A DNA stretch of 64,000 bases from Pedobacter sp. PACM 27299 (GCF_001412655.1 NZ_CP012996.1:2542001-2606000), one strand, 5' to 3'. Positions 8,275-17,293 are shown, counted from the first letter of the stretch. The notes: a model not told the origin generated them from the letters alone. Numbers and translations: made by a program.

Positions 8275-9600
8275 ATGGAACAGTTGGCGATATATCTTTT
8301 AAAATCTACGATATGCATCAGCGCATTTCTAGGTGTGTATTGGTGTTTTCTAAAAAACGAGACTTTTTACCGTTTTAACCGATATTTCTTGCTGACGGGT
8401 TTGGTAACGGCAGTTTTGCTGCCATTGTATACTTATACTTTTGAGGTAAATGCAGTTCCTGCTGCGACTATTTTACCCGCTTCAAGCCAAAATGATATGG
8501 TCGAAGCTACTGCTGGATTGCCTTTGACACACATGTTTTTAATCGTCGTTTATGCTTTAGGAATTGTGTTTTTAGGACTTCGTTATTTTATAGGTCTAAA
8601 CAAGCTGAAAAGCCTGATTCGTAAATATGGATTTACAGAAATGAAAGGTTATAGGTTAGTCAAAACAAACGATTTGAAGTCGTCATTTTCAGTTTTTAAT
8701 TATATCCTTGTGAATGGTTCTGCTGAAACCTCAGAAATAGAAAAGAAACTGATTTTTGAACATGAGCTGGCACATGTAAAACAATTCCATTGGCTGGATC
8801 TGCTGCTATCTCAATTACTTTGCGTTTTTCAATGGTTCAATCCATTGATATGGGTATACACCTATTGCATCAAGCAGAATCACGAATTTCTTGCAGATAC
8901 TGCGGTATTAGAACAGGGGAATCCTGTAGGATTATACCGTGCTGCACTGCTGAACCATAGTTTGGGGACACCAGTATTCGCTTTGTCGAGTTCTTTTGCC
9001 CATTATGATAAATTGAAGCGTGTTAAAATGATGACAAAGGCGGCATCTGCTGCGGCAAGAAAACAGATTGTCCTGGTATTACTTCCGCTACTTGCGGTTT
9101 TTCTCTGGGCCTTTGCAAAACCTATATTTGTAATTGCTCCAGGGGAACAAGCTCCAGACTTGAACGTTTCTGGAGTTATAGTTCCAAAGGTGCCAAGTTC
9201 AAAGAGAATAGTTCCAGGACTGTCAACACATCATGCCGTGAAAAAAGTTTTGCCCGATATTGTTCAGGTAAAGCTGCAAAAGAAGGGGAGTGCTGTAATA
9301 AAAGTTGAGTCAAAGGAAGTCAAAATGAAGCCTAAGGAACAGGCTCCGGTCGTAACTGAGACCGCCTCGTTACCTACACCCATTTCTGAAGCGGTAGTGG
9401 TTACTCCAGTAAAAAACACCGCAATTAAACCAAGTGTTCTAGTTTACCTGGATGGTCAGGAAATTCATTATGACATCAACCAGATTAAATCGGAGACGAT
9501 TGAATCCATACATGTTCTGAAGGGTACTTCAGCCACTGATGCTTATGGCGAACGTGGTAAAGATGGGGTAGTCCTGATTACTTCTAAGAAACAGCTATAG
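8275..9600 (+). CDS. blaR1: M56 family metallopeptidase, BlaR1-like, with TonB-plug-like C-terminus
   Basis: The ATG at 8275 gives about 441 residues. Several N-terminal membrane helices (about 5-25, 36-55 and 85-105) precede the zinc-protease motif HELAH (H163-E-L-A-H167) and a further helix at about 265-285. The C-terminal part is a flexible linker ending in a TonB-plug-like segment (TIESIHVLKGTSATDAYGER, GKDGVVLITSKKQ). This fusion is common in Bacteroidetes M56 proteins. There is no penicillin-binding sensor domain, so the inducer is probably not a beta-lactam. Expected role: inner-membrane sensor protease that inactivates the BlaI repressor encoded just before it. The plug-like tail may contact the envelope receptor of the same operon; that is inference. 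Confidence 0.88.
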   Translation: MEQLAIYLLKSTICISAFLGVYWCFLKNETFYRFNRYFLLTGLVTAVLLPLYTYTFEVNAVPAATILPASSQNDMVEATAGLPLTHMFLIVVYALGIVFLGLRYFIGLNKLKSLIRKYGFTEMKGYRLVKTNDLKSSFSVFNYILVNGSAETSEIEKKLIFEHELAHVKQFHWLDLLLSQLLCVFQWFNPLIWVYTYCIKQNHEFLADTAVLEQGNPVGLYRAALLNHSLGTPVFALSSSFAHYDKLKRVKMMTKAASAAARKQIVLVLLPLLAVFLWAFAKPIFVIAPGEQAPDLNVSGVIVPKVPSSKRIVPGLSTHHAVKKVLPDIVQVKLQKKGSAVIKVESKEVKMKPKEQAPVVTETASLPTPISEAVVVTPVKNTAIKPSVLVYLDGQEIHYDINQIKSETIESIHVLKGTSATDAYGERGKDGVVLITSKKQL

Positions 9601-9629
9601 CCTGCGGGTGTTCCTAAAAAATAAGCGAG

Positions 9630-10091
9630 ATGAAAGGTGAAATGAGAATTATTTCAATAAGAGAAAATCCAACGTATAAAGATAAAGCCATCCTATATTT
9701 ACAGCAGTCATGGCAAGAAATCAATCCAATCATCTATGAAGACTGTATCAGTCACAGCATCACTGCAAAACAGGCATTACCTCAGTGGTATCTATTAGAA
9801 AAGAAGGGAGTGATCGTCGGCTGTGCCGGATTAATTACGAATGATTTTATTAGTAGAATGGATTTGTACCCTTGGTTTTGTGCGCTATTTATTGAAGTTG
9901 AACATAGAGGAAATGATTATGGTGCCTTGTTGCTTGAAAAAGCGAAAAAGGATAGCAAGGAAGCCGGATTTGAATGGCTAAATCTTTGTACAGATCATAT
10001 TGGCTATTATGAAAGATATGGTTTCAATTATATCGGACAGGGATACCATCCTTGGGATGAGGTTTCAAGGATTTATCAAATCGCATTATAA
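9630..10091 (+). CDS. GNAT family N-acetyltransferase
   Basis: This 153-residue protein has a single GNAT domain. The acetyl-CoA loop is seen in FIEVEHRGNDYGALLLEKAKKD (a V-x-x-x-x-RGxGxG/A variant, with N-D in place of the second glycine pair), followed by the typical C-terminal YYERYGFNYIGQG. The substrate is unknown. It starts 29 bp after the M56 gene on the same strand and could be read through from that operon. Confidence 0.85.
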   Translation: MKGEMRIISIRENPTYKDKAILYLQQSWQEINPIIYEDCISHSITAKQALPQWYLLEKKGVIVGCAGLITNDFISRMDLYPWFCALFIEVEHRGNDYGALLLEKAKKDSKEAGFEWLNLCTDHIGYYERYGFNYIGQGYHPWDEVSRIYQIAL

Positions 10092-10135
10092 ATCATTTAC
10101 TGGGATATTCAAAAACATTAGAATAAAAAACTATC

Positions 10136-10368
10136 ATGAAAACAACAGATTTAAGTGCAATTATAGCGCGGTCTTTAGAGATCCGTAAAAATACCATGAA
10201 TTGGAATTAACACATCATGATACCCAATGAACTGTAGAAAAAGATGCATTGGATTTTCTAACAGATGCCGTGTGGTGGCTAATTGTTTTGGCGGATAGAA
10301 TGGATATTAATATGGAAGAAGCGATGGGAGTAATTCTTAATAAAACCGAGCAGATGCTCAGAAAATAA
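10136..10368 (+). pseudogene. MazG-like nucleotide pyrophosphohydrolase remnant
   Basis: The remains of one small gene are spread over two frames. From the ATG at 10136 one reads MKTTDLSAIIARSLEIRKN. Near 10193 the matching sequence moves to another frame (HELELTHHDTQ), hits a TGA where a tryptophan codon TGG would fit, and continues with TVEKDALDFLTDAV. It then jumps to WWLIVLADRMDINMEEAMGV and ends with LNKTEQMLRK at the TAA at 10366. From memory, intact Bacteroidetes MazG-like proteins have about 30 more residues between FLTDA and WWLIVLADRM, so an internal deletion is added to the frameshift and the nonsense codon. Three lesions make it very unlikely to be functional. Confidence 0.65.
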
Positions 10369-10395
10369 TCAGCTGATAAACCCCTTGTATTTAAG

Positions 10396-10442
10396 AAAAA
10401 GGAAAGCCTTGAAAATTAATGATTTTCAAGGCTTTCCTTTTT
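10396..10442. terminator. strong bidirectional hairpin terminator
   Basis: A 21-bp perfect inverted repeat (10396-10416 with 10422-10442) contains GGAAAGCCTTGAAAAT, has a 5-nt loop, and is flanked by A and T tracts. It closes the GNAT and pseudogene transcript before the catalase gene. Confidence 0.85.
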
Positions 10443-10524
10443 AGATTCCTGCTGAAACAATTTTTGGCGTCGTCAGTTCTATGGTAAAGCTTAATAAAAC
10501 ACATCTTCATTCAATTAAAAACCT

Positions 10525-12714
10525 ATGGCAAAGCAAAAATCTCAGGTGAAACCGGGAAATCAACCTGAAAACGAAAAGACAAAGGATTTACAACCGCATA
10601 CGGCGGATGCTTCCGGGGAGTTCATGACAACGGATCATGGCGTCCGAATTAATGACGATCAGAATTCATTGAAAGCAGGGGAGCGTGGAGCGACCTTATT
10701 AGAAGATTTTATCTTAAGGGAGAAAATCACTCATTTTGATCATGAGCGCATCCCTGAGCGTATTGTACATGCAAGAGGCTCTGGAGCACATGGAGTGTTT
10801 AAACTGTATGAGTCTCAATCTGCTTTCACCAAAGCACATTTTTTAAACGATACGACAACCGAGACACCTGTTTTTGTACGATTCTCCACTGTTGCCGGAT
10901 CCAGAGGGTCTACAGACTTGGCGAGAGACGTAAGGGGATTTGCGGTTAAATTTTATACGCAGCAAGGTAATTTTGATTTGGTAGGAAATAACATGCCTGT
11001 TTTCTTTATTCAGGATGCGATGAAATTTCCGGATCTAATTCATGCAGTAAAACCCGAGCCAGACAATGAAATGCCACAGGCAGCCTCGGCACATGACACT
11101 TTCTGGGACTTTATCTCTTTGATGCCTGAATCCGCACACATGATCATGTGGGCGATGAGTGACCGCGCCATTCCAAGAAGCTTAAGAATGATGGAAGGAT
11201 TTGGCGTGCATACTTTCAGATTCATTAATGAAAAAGGAGAGGGATGTTTTGTTAAGTTTCACTGGAAACCATTATTAGGTGTCCATTCCGTGGCATGGGA
11301 TGAGGCGCAAAATATCTCCGGCAAAGACTCAGACTTTCATCGAAGAGATTTATGGGAAGCTATTGAAAGTGGTGCTTTTCCGGAATGGGAACTGGGCGTA
11401 CAAATTGTTCCGGAAGCAGACGAGTTTAAATTTGAATTTGACCTCTTAGATCCAACTAAACTTATCCCTGAGGAATTGGTTCCGGTACAGCGTATCGGGA
11501 AAATGACCTTAAATAGAAATCCGGATAACTTCTTTGCGGAAACGGAACAGGTAGCTTTCCACGTAGGTCATATTGTTCCTGGAATTGATTTCACCAATGA
11601 TCCATTAATGCAGGGCAGGCTATTTTCTTATACAGACACCCAATTGATCAGACTTGGCGGACCTAATTTCCACGAGATCCCAATTAACAGGCCTATCGTT
11701 CCTGTACATAACAATCAGCGCGATGGATTTATGCGTCAAACCATTAACAAAGGAAAGACGAGTTACGGACCGAATACTTTGGGGAACAATGATCCGCAGC
11801 AGGCTAAAGCCGCCGATGGAGGTTTTACCTCCTATCAGGAACGTATAGATGCTAAAAAAGTCAGAGCAAGGAGTAAAAGCTTCTTTGACCATTTTAGTCA
11901 GGCAACCTTATTTTTTAATAGCCAGTCTGATCCGGAAAAGAACCATATCACTGATGCTTTAAGTTTTGAACTTGGAAAAGTAAAAACAGTAGCGATTCGG
12001 GAAAGAATGGTGGGTGTTTTGACTAAAATTGATCAGAAACTTGCAGCAGATGTGGCTTTGGCCCTAGGACTGGAAGCACCTAAAGGCCCTCAGCAACCCA
12101 TCAATCATAGCGTTCCGGCTGATGGCAAGCAAGCTGATTTTGAGCCAATATCTGTTAAAAGTACCCTGGAAAAGTCTGCGGCATTGAGCATGGCCAATAC
12201 AGTTAAGGATACGATAAAAACTAGAAAGGTAGCTTTCCTAGTCGCTGATGGGGTAGATTCCAAGTCTTTGGACACGGTTAAAAAAGCATTGCTTGCTGCA
12301 GGTGGAGTGGTGGAAATTATTGCGCCAAAACTGGGTACAGTCAAAGCTTCGGATGGGACTGAATTTCCTGTTGATCAAAGCTTTTTAACTGCGGCATCCG
12401 TACTTTATGATGCCATTTATGTGCCTGGTGGAAAAGACAGCACTGAGACTCTTAAAGTAGAAGCCAATGCCATTCATTTTTTGAATGAAGCTTTCAAACA
12501 TTGCAAAGCGATTGCAGTGGATCAGCAAGCTGTAAAATTATTAGAGCTGACCTATTTATCAGGAAAACTACCCAAGGATGCGAAAGACCAAACTGTAATT
12601 CAGGAAGGACTTGTTCTCGAAGCAGATCCTGCATTACTCGCCAAACAATTTATTTTGGCCATCTCACAGCATCGTTTTTGGGAACGGGAGAAACCAAGAA
12701 AAGTTCCTGCATAA
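10525..12714 (+). CDS. katE: large-subunit (clade 2, HPII-like) catalase with C-terminal DJ-1-like domain
   Basis: At 729 residues it has the large-subunit catalase length. The haem catalase core spans about residues 40-540: distal His82 in VHARGSGAHG, the Asn155 motif in DLVGNNMPVFF, and proximal haem ligand Tyr369 with Arg365 in GRLFSYTDTQ. A class I amidotransferase/DJ-1-like domain (about 565-715; RKVAFLVADGVDS and IYVPGGKDSTETL) follows, as in E. coli KatE. It breaks down hydrogen peroxide in the cytoplasm, usually in stationary phase or stress. It is monocistronic between two strong terminators. The start is the first ATG, after an N-terminal Lys/Gln-rich extension. Confidence 0.96.
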   Translation: MAKQKSQVKPGNQPENEKTKDLQPHTADASGEFMTTDHGVRINDDQNSLKAGERGATLLEDFILREKITHFDHERIPERIVHARGSGAHGVFKLYESQSAFTKAHFLNDTTTETPVFVRFSTVAGSRGSTDLARDVRGFAVKFYTQQGNFDLVGNNMPVFFIQDAMKFPDLIHAVKPEPDNEMPQAASAHDTFWDFISLMPESAHMIMWAMSDRAIPRSLRMMEGFGVHTFRFINEKGEGCFVKFHWKPLLGVHSVAWDEAQNISGKDSDFHRRDLWEAIESGAFPEWELGVQIVPEADEFKFEFDLLDPTKLIPEELVPVQRIGKMTLNRNPDNFFAETEQVAFHVGHIVPGIDFTNDPLMQGRLFSYTDTQLIRLGGPNFHEIPINRPIVPVHNNQRDGFMRQTINKGKTSYGPNTLGNNDPQQAKAADGGFTSYQERIDAKKVRARSKSFFDHFSQATLFFNSQSDPEKNHITDALSFELGKVKTVAIRERMVGVLTKIDQKLAADVALALGLEAPKGPQQPINHSVPADGKQADFEPISVKSTLEKSAALSMANTVKDTIKTRKVAFLVADGVDSKSLDTVKKALLAAGGVVEIIAPKLGTVKASDGTEFPVDQSFLTAASVLYDAIYVPGGKDSTETLKVEANAIHFLNEAFKHCKAIAVDQQAVKLLELTYLSGKLPKDAKDQTVIQEGLVLEADPALLAKQFILAISQHRFWEREKPRKVPA

Positions 12715-12729
12715 CTTGATTAAAACGAA

Positions 12730-12758
12730 AAATGCCCGGCTATTACAACCGGGCATTT
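12730..12758. terminator. bidirectional terminator between catalase and ankyrin genes
   Basis: AAATGCCCGG (12730-12739) pairs with CCGGGCATTT (12749-12758), followed by CTTTT on the plus strand and preceded by an A-rich stretch for the minus strand. It sits between convergent genes. Confidence 0.85.
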
Positions 12759-12778
12759 CTTTTATAATAGCTGCTTAT

Positions 12779-13267
12779 CTAGGCTTGCTCTATGATTCTG
12801 ATGGCTTCTTCATTTCCCTGCTGCGCAGCATGATCTAATACCGATAAGCCACGAAAATCGAGGATATCTTTATCAGCACCTTTGCTTAATAACAATTTTA
12901 AGACCTCATTTCTGCCAAACATGGCCGCGAACATTAGGGCCGTCCCACCATTGCCATGCTGTAGGTTAAGGTTTGCTCCATTTTGAATAAGCAGCTCAGC
13001 AATACTAAGGTATCCTTTAAAGGATACGCCCATTAATGCGGTATTACCCCCAAGATCTTGCGAATTGAGCGCTGCACCATGTTCAATCAATAACTTTACT
13101 GCATCATATTGATTGTTATAACAAGAAATAATAAGTGGGGTATATCCTTTCTCATCGCTGGCATTCAGGTCAGCTTTTAGTCGAATTAATTCTTGCAATA
13201 CTTCAATATTTCCAGTCCGGGAAGCATGAATGGTAGTCTGAGGATTATGAATCATGTGTCTAAGCAT
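12779..13267 (-). CDS. ankyrin repeat protein
   Basis: This 162-residue protein consists of four to five ankyrin repeats, visible as repeated G-x-TPL/TAL and LLI-GA motifs (KGYTPLIISCYNNQYDAVKL, GNTALMGVSFKGYLSIAELL, GGTALMFAAMFGRNEVLKLL). There is no signal peptide, so it is probably cytoplasmic. Small ankyrin proteins encoded beside catalases are known in Pseudomonas aeruginosa, where AnkB supports KatB activity. Here it is convergent with the catalase gene rather than co-transcribed, so a functional link is only suggested. Confidence 0.88.
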   Translation of the reverse strand: MLRHMIHNPQTTIHASRTGNIEVLQELIRLKADLNASDEKGYTPLIISCYNNQYDAVKLLIEHGAALNSQDLGGNTALMGVSFKGYLSIAELLIQNGANLNLQHGNGGTALMFAAMFGRNEVLKLLLSKGADKDILDFRGLSVLDHAAQQGNEEAIRIIEQA

Positions 13268-13379
13268 TTTTAACAGGATAGTCAGGTATTGAATTGAAGA
13301 TTAAAACTCTGGGTTTTTATCTTGGATACAAAGCTGGAATTAAGCTTCCCAGCTTTGTAAATTATTCTATTTAATAAAA

Positions 13380-13844
13380 TTAGCTGGTGATTTTTGCAGC
13401 GTCTCTTAAAGCTTTAATGGCATCATGCGCAGCTTTAATATCCTGTGCTTGTCTGCTCACTGTTGCTAAAGCTTCGCCAGTCAACTCGCCTTTTTCAAGG
13501 GCCAGCGTATAGGCCGCTTTAATCGCATCTTCGCCACGCTCAGCTTCAGAAAGAATGCTCGCTCGGTCGCTGCCGCCAAAAAGAGATTTTACATCTATCC
13601 AGGCCCTATGTAAAGTTCCTGCAACACTGTTACCTGTTTCTATATCTTCTCCATTGGCCGCGACAATGGCGGTAAGCTCCTGACTGAATTTTCTGCTCTG
13701 GCTGCTATACTGCTGAAAGATTGCTTTTAAATCTACATGCTCGTCTTTAATGTCAGCAATTGCTTTTTCAAATCCCGCTACACGGTCATTGTTGATTTCT
13801 GTAAGATCGTTTAATACCGAAATTGATTTTTCTGTTACATTCAT
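13380..13844 (-). CDS. PA2169-type four-helix-bundle protein (DUF2383)
   Basis: This 154-residue all-helical protein matches the PA2169/DUF2383 family, a ferritin-like four-helix bundle. Family marks are the opening VLNDLTEINNDRVAGFEKA, the central TLHRAWIDVKSLFGG and the acidic helix ERGEDAIKAAYTLAL. Function is unproven; these proteins are often stress-linked. A second member lies at 33570-34025 (shared A-LHR-WID-K motif). A short inverted repeat, CAAAGCTGG/CCAGCTTTG (13329-13337 and 13349-13357), downstream could act as a weak terminator. Confidence 0.87.
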   Translation of the reverse strand: MNVTEKSISVLNDLTEINNDRVAGFEKAIADIKDEHVDLKAIFQQYSSQSRKFSQELTAIVAANGEDIETGNSVAGTLHRAWIDVKSLFGGSDRASILSEAERGEDAIKAAYTLALEKGELTGEALATVSRQAQDIKAAHDAIKALRDAAKITS

Positions 13845-14060
13845 AGTAGTAGTTTTTATTGAACCCCTAGAACATTCCGTAAACCAATGTGGTTTTAAAA
13901 TAAAGAATTTTATTAATTCATGGTACGCTGCGGTGCTGATGGTTGCTTAGAAAGGGCTTGATGGTAATGCCGGAAATAAGATGAGCGAAAACATATTTGC
14001 TTTTTGACGAGTTATAGGTTGAATTGATACCACAATTGAAAGGCAGAATTCAAATAAATT

Positions 14061-15020
14061 ATGAAAGCAACGAAAACTGAAAGAGAAAACTTTAAAGGAG
14101 TTTGGAATATATTGAAAGCGACCTTTAATGGATTCAACGACCATAAGGTGACAAAGCTAAGTGGTTCATTGGCATATTATACAGTCTTTTCCATGGCTCC
14201 GCTGTTAGTCGTAGTGATCTCTCTATGTGGTATATTTCTTGGACAAGAAGCTGCTCAAGGTCAAATTTATGCGCAGCTTGCAGGTTTTATGGGTAAAGAA
14301 ACAGCATTACAGTTACAGCAAATCGTTGCAAATGCAGCCTTAGGAGAAAAAGATACCCTGGCTTTTATCATAGGATTAATAACACTCTTAATCGGTGCAA
14401 CTACCGTTTTTGCTGATATACAAGATTCTATAAATACCATTTGGGGCCTAAAAGCTAAACCCAAAAGAGGCTGGTTAAAAATGTTGCAAAATAGGTTTCT
14501 TTCCTTTTCTGTCATCATCAGTCTTGGATTTATCTTATTGGTGTCATTAGCCATCACCACTATACTGGATGGATTTAATACGCGTCTTCAAGCCAGGTTT
14601 TCTGAGGTTTCTGTCGTCGTTTTTTATATATTAAATCAATTGCTCACCCTGGGTGTAATCTCCCTTATTTTTGGGGTAATTTTTAGAGTACTCCCGGATG
14701 CCAGGATCAAATGGAGAGATGTATTGTTTGGCGCTGTGGTAACCGCGATTCTATTTATGCTGGGGAAATTTGGAATCTCCCTTTATATCGGACAGAGCGA
14801 TGTGGGCAGTACCTATGGCGCGGCAGGTTCACTGGTCATTTTATTATTATGGACCTATTATTCAGCCATCATTTTATTTGTTGGCGCTGAATTTACTAAA
14901 GCTTATGCAGTAGCCTACGGCTCAGAAATCCATCCATCGCAATATGCAGTGACCACCAAGGAAATTGAAGTGGAAACGGGTAATAATTCCATTCAGGAAA
15001 ATGCAGAAGTTCCTAAATAA
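14061..15020 (+). CDS. YihY/virulence factor BrkB family membrane protein
   Basis: This 319-residue inner-membrane protein has the YihY (PF03631) layout: an N-terminal segment (WNILKATFNGFNDHKVTKLS), the signature LAYYTVFSMAPLLVVVISLC, then about six membrane helices, with GAAGSLVILLLWTYYSAIIL and FVGAEFTKAYA near the end. The family was once called ribonuclease BN in error; its transport or envelope role is not settled. It stands alone, divergent from the DUF2383 gene. Confidence 0.92.
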   Translation: MKATKTERENFKGVWNILKATFNGFNDHKVTKLSGSLAYYTVFSMAPLLVVVISLCGIFLGQEAAQGQIYAQLAGFMGKETALQLQQIVANAALGEKDTLAFIIGLITLLIGATTVFADIQDSINTIWGLKAKPKRGWLKMLQNRFLSFSVIISLGFILLVSLAITTILDGFNTRLQARFSEVSVVVFYILNQLLTLGVISLIFGVIFRVLPDARIKWRDVLFGAVVTAILFMLGKFGISLYIGQSDVGSTYGAAGSLVILLLWTYYSAIILFVGAEFTKAYAVAYGSEIHPSQYAVTTKEIEVETGNNSIQENAEVPK

Positions 15021-15196
15021 CTTACTTAATAGTAATGAACTGAATAGTTTCTTGTTAAATAAGATAAACTACCTAAGTCTTGCTGAAACAAACAAATTAC
15101 TGGACTGTTATTTAGATCAGTTGCTATAGGCAATACAGTAACAACTATTCTGTTTGGCGCTTTTAAATAAATATTGAAATTTTATAAGGATAAATC

Positions 15197-15853
15197 ATGA
15201 TACAGGTCATTCTAGTTGAGGATCATAATGTGGTAAGAAACGGTATAAGGTTACTGCTGGAGACAGATAGTAATATAAATATTGTTACGGAGGCTGCTCA
15301 TGGGAAACAAGCCTTAGCCTATTTAAATGCAGGGGGAGGAGCTGATATCATTCTGACAGATATTAATATGCCTGAAATGGATGGCATATCTTTATTGAAA
15401 GAGGTGAAAAGAACTTATCCAACTGTTAAAATCATCATGCTGTCTATGCACGACAATGAATTGTATATCAAACAGGCTTTTCAGAAGGGAGCATCCGGGT
15501 ATTTATTAAAGAGTGTCAGCATGAATGAATTAATTTTTGCAATCAAACACATTAATAGTGGAGGCAAATATTTAGGAACGGAGTTAACCATGAACCTTTT
15601 AGATCAAAAACCTGTAGGTAGTGTCAATTTGGTAGAAAAGGAGGGGCCGAAGGTTGAATTCTCTACAAGAGAGGCGGAAGTTCTGCAATTCATAGCGGAA
15701 GGGATGACGAATCTGGAGATGGCAGATAAATTGTTCGTTAGTAAAAGAACAATAGAGGGCTATAGACAAGCAATGATTGAAAAGAGTGGGGTGAGGAATA
15801 CAGCCGCTTTAATTAAATATGCAGTTGTACATGGCATCCTAAAAGCAAGCTGA
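15197..15853 (+). CDS. NarL/FixJ-type response regulator
   Basis: This 218-residue protein has a receiver domain (about 1-120) with acidic pair E8/D9, phospho-acceptor D55 in ILTDINMPEMDG, S83 and K105 in GYLLKSVS. A LuxR/GerE helix-turn-helix (about 150-215; FSTREAEVLQFIAEGMTNLE, then KRTIEGYRQAMIEKSG) follows. It acts as a phosphorylation-dependent DNA-binding regulator. No histidine kinase is encoded nearby, so it is an orphan here. The start is the ATG preceded by an A/T-rich leader. Confidence 0.93.
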   Translation: MIQVILVEDHNVVRNGIRLLLETDSNINIVTEAAHGKQALAYLNAGGGADIILTDINMPEMDGISLLKEVKRTYPTVKIIMLSMHDNELYIKQAFQKGASGYLLKSVSMNELIFAIKHINSGGKYLGTELTMNLLDQKPVGSVNLVEKEGPKVEFSTREAEVLQFIAEGMTNLEMADKLFVSKRTIEGYRQAMIEKSGVRNTAALIKYAVVHGILKAS

Positions 15854-15864
15854 TAAGAAGGCCT

Positions 15865-16092
15865 TTAATGCCATTGATTTTTATGGGTCATTCTCATGTG
15901 CTGCAGGAACATACGTTCCCTATGCTTTCTTTTGGCCGCTTTTTTGGAACGCTGTACCATATTCCAGAATAATAACGAAATCATCATCAAGCCTATTCCA
16001 TAAGCCACCTCAGGATTATTAAGGACTACTCCTATAAAATAGCATGTGCCAAAAATGAAGACAGTAAGCATGATGTAAATCCCAATTTTCAT
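15865..16092 (-). CDS. small two-helix membrane protein
   Basis: This 75-residue protein has two hydrophobic helices (about 4-24 and 29-46) followed by a strongly basic tail (RSKKAAKRKHRERMFLQHMR). I do not recognise the family. It is convergent with the response regulator gene with only 11 bp between stops. The membrane prediction and a plausible start (ATG at 16092) make it a likely real gene. The 200 bp upstream (16093-16291) show no further gene. Confidence 0.55.
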   Translation of the reverse strand: MKIGIYIMLTVFIFGTCYFIGVVLNNPEVAYGIGLMMISLLFWNMVQRSKKAAKRKHRERMFLQHMRMTHKNQWH

Positions 16093-16291
16093 AATGTAAA
16101 GGTATTAAGAATTCACCTGCATTGATCAGAATTTATCCACATTTTAGGAGTCAGCGTTAATTTAATGTCTCTCAATACGTTGCATCTTTCATGCTGACTC
16201 TTGGAAAACAGAACAATGTTCTCCAGTACTGCTGGAAAGTTAAATGCTTCAAGTAACGGAGAAAATGCAGGAGGGCAGGAGCTCAAAAATT

Positions 16292-16720
16292 TCAGCCTTG
16301 CAGGTTGATGATTTTTATGGTAATGTGATCCTTTAGTCCGTTATAGAATTTCTGAAGTACTTTCTCGAAGATTGGATCCGCACCGGGAACCGCAGAAAAT
16401 AACGTCATACTTGATTTTAACTTTAAATCATCTGGACTGTCAAAAATCCGATGTGCATCATTAGTCTCTAATTCAAGGAGTGTCTGACACAATAATAGGA
16501 GTCTCGGTCCCAAAACCCGATGATTAAGATAATCAGCAGCCTCCGCTAAGTCTGCAATTGCATATTGTTTACTGGTTTCAGTAAAACCTAAACCCTGGAT
16601 TTGCGGGAAAATGTACCACATCCAATCACTCTGTTTTTTTCCCGCTTTTAATTCATTTAATGCGGTCTGATAAGCTGATTTTTGAACAGTAAGGAATCTT
16701 TCAAGGTTGTGTGACTTCAT
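16292..16720 (-). CDS. DUF1810 family protein
   Basis: This 142-residue protein matches DUF1810: LERFLTVQKSAYQTALNELK, the aromatic core SDWMWYIFPQIQGLGFTETS, the YLNHRVLGPRLL helix and the late segment LKLKSSMTLF. It is a small cytoplasmic alpha-helical protein of unknown function, widespread as a single-copy accessory gene in bacteria. No operon partner. Confidence 0.88.
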   Translation of the reverse strand: MKSHNLERFLTVQKSAYQTALNELKAGKKQSDWMWYIFPQIQGLGFTETSKQYAIADLAEAADYLNHRVLGPRLLLLCQTLLELETNDAHRIFDSPDDLKLKSSMTLFSAVPGADPIFEKVLQKFYNGLKDHITIKIINLQG

Positions 16721-16815
16721 ATTGGTAGCGTTAATAAGGCAACTGAAAATGGTTTACCTAATGTAGCAGTTTATTCATAATAAGAGAAGTATAAGTGTGT
16801 AAAAATTAACGGAAT

Positions 16816-17199
16816 CTAAAATTCTGATACCACCACATCCGCATCCGGATTCACCTTTGTCCGGTGCATATTCCCCCAATCTGACATCGCTTTGAGCATG
16901 GGTTTCATACTTAATCCGAGTTCGGTAAGTTCATATTCTACCCTTGGAGGTACTACTGGGTAAACCGTCCGCCTGACTACCAGGTCAGCTTCCAGTTCCC
17001 GCAGCTGAGAAACCAGCATCCGCTCCGAAATCTGGTCTATAGAATTTTTCAGATCACTATATCGCATCGTCTTGTGCATGAGCCTGCAAAGTATAGCGGG
17101 CTTCCATCGACCCCCTAATACCGATAAAGAGTAAGCCATGCCGCAGCTGTCATTGATCTGTTTTTCATTAATAGCGTTCGTAGAAGTTTCCTTTCTCAT
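16816..17199 (-). CDS. HxlR family transcriptional regulator
   Basis: The 127-residue winged-helix protein has the HxlR signature CGMAYSLSVLGGRWKPAILC, with the conserved cysteine and GGRWK, then MRYSDLKNSIDQISERMLVS for the recognition helix and EYELTELGLSM for the wing. Such regulators often sense electrophiles or redox changes through the N-terminal cysteine and control a divergent oxidoreductase gene. Exactly such a gene, an SDR, starts 94 bp away on the other strand. Confidence 0.93.
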   Translation of the reverse strand: MRKETSTNAINEKQINDSCGMAYSLSVLGGRWKPAILCRLMHKTMRYSDLKNSIDQISERMLVSQLRELEADLVVRRTVYPVVPPRVEYELTELGLSMKPMLKAMSDWGNMHRTKVNPDADVVVSEF

Positions 17200-17242
17200 T
17201 TCTTACCTTTTTGTTAGTACCTGACAATTTAGTGTTTACCCA

Positions 17243-17270
17243 CAAAAATAAGGATTAGTCTCTACTTTTG
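17243..17270. promoter_or_regulatory. divergent promoters for HxlR and SDR genes
   Basis: Two -7 boxes of the TAnnTTTG type face away from each other: TATTTTTG on the minus strand (17243-17250), toward hxlR, and TACTTTTG on the plus strand (17263-17270), toward the SDR gene. They are 12 bp apart, so one HxlR dimer could control both. The -33 elements are not clear. Confidence 0.5.
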
Positions 17271-17293
17271 AAATGTAATTAATCAAAAACAAT

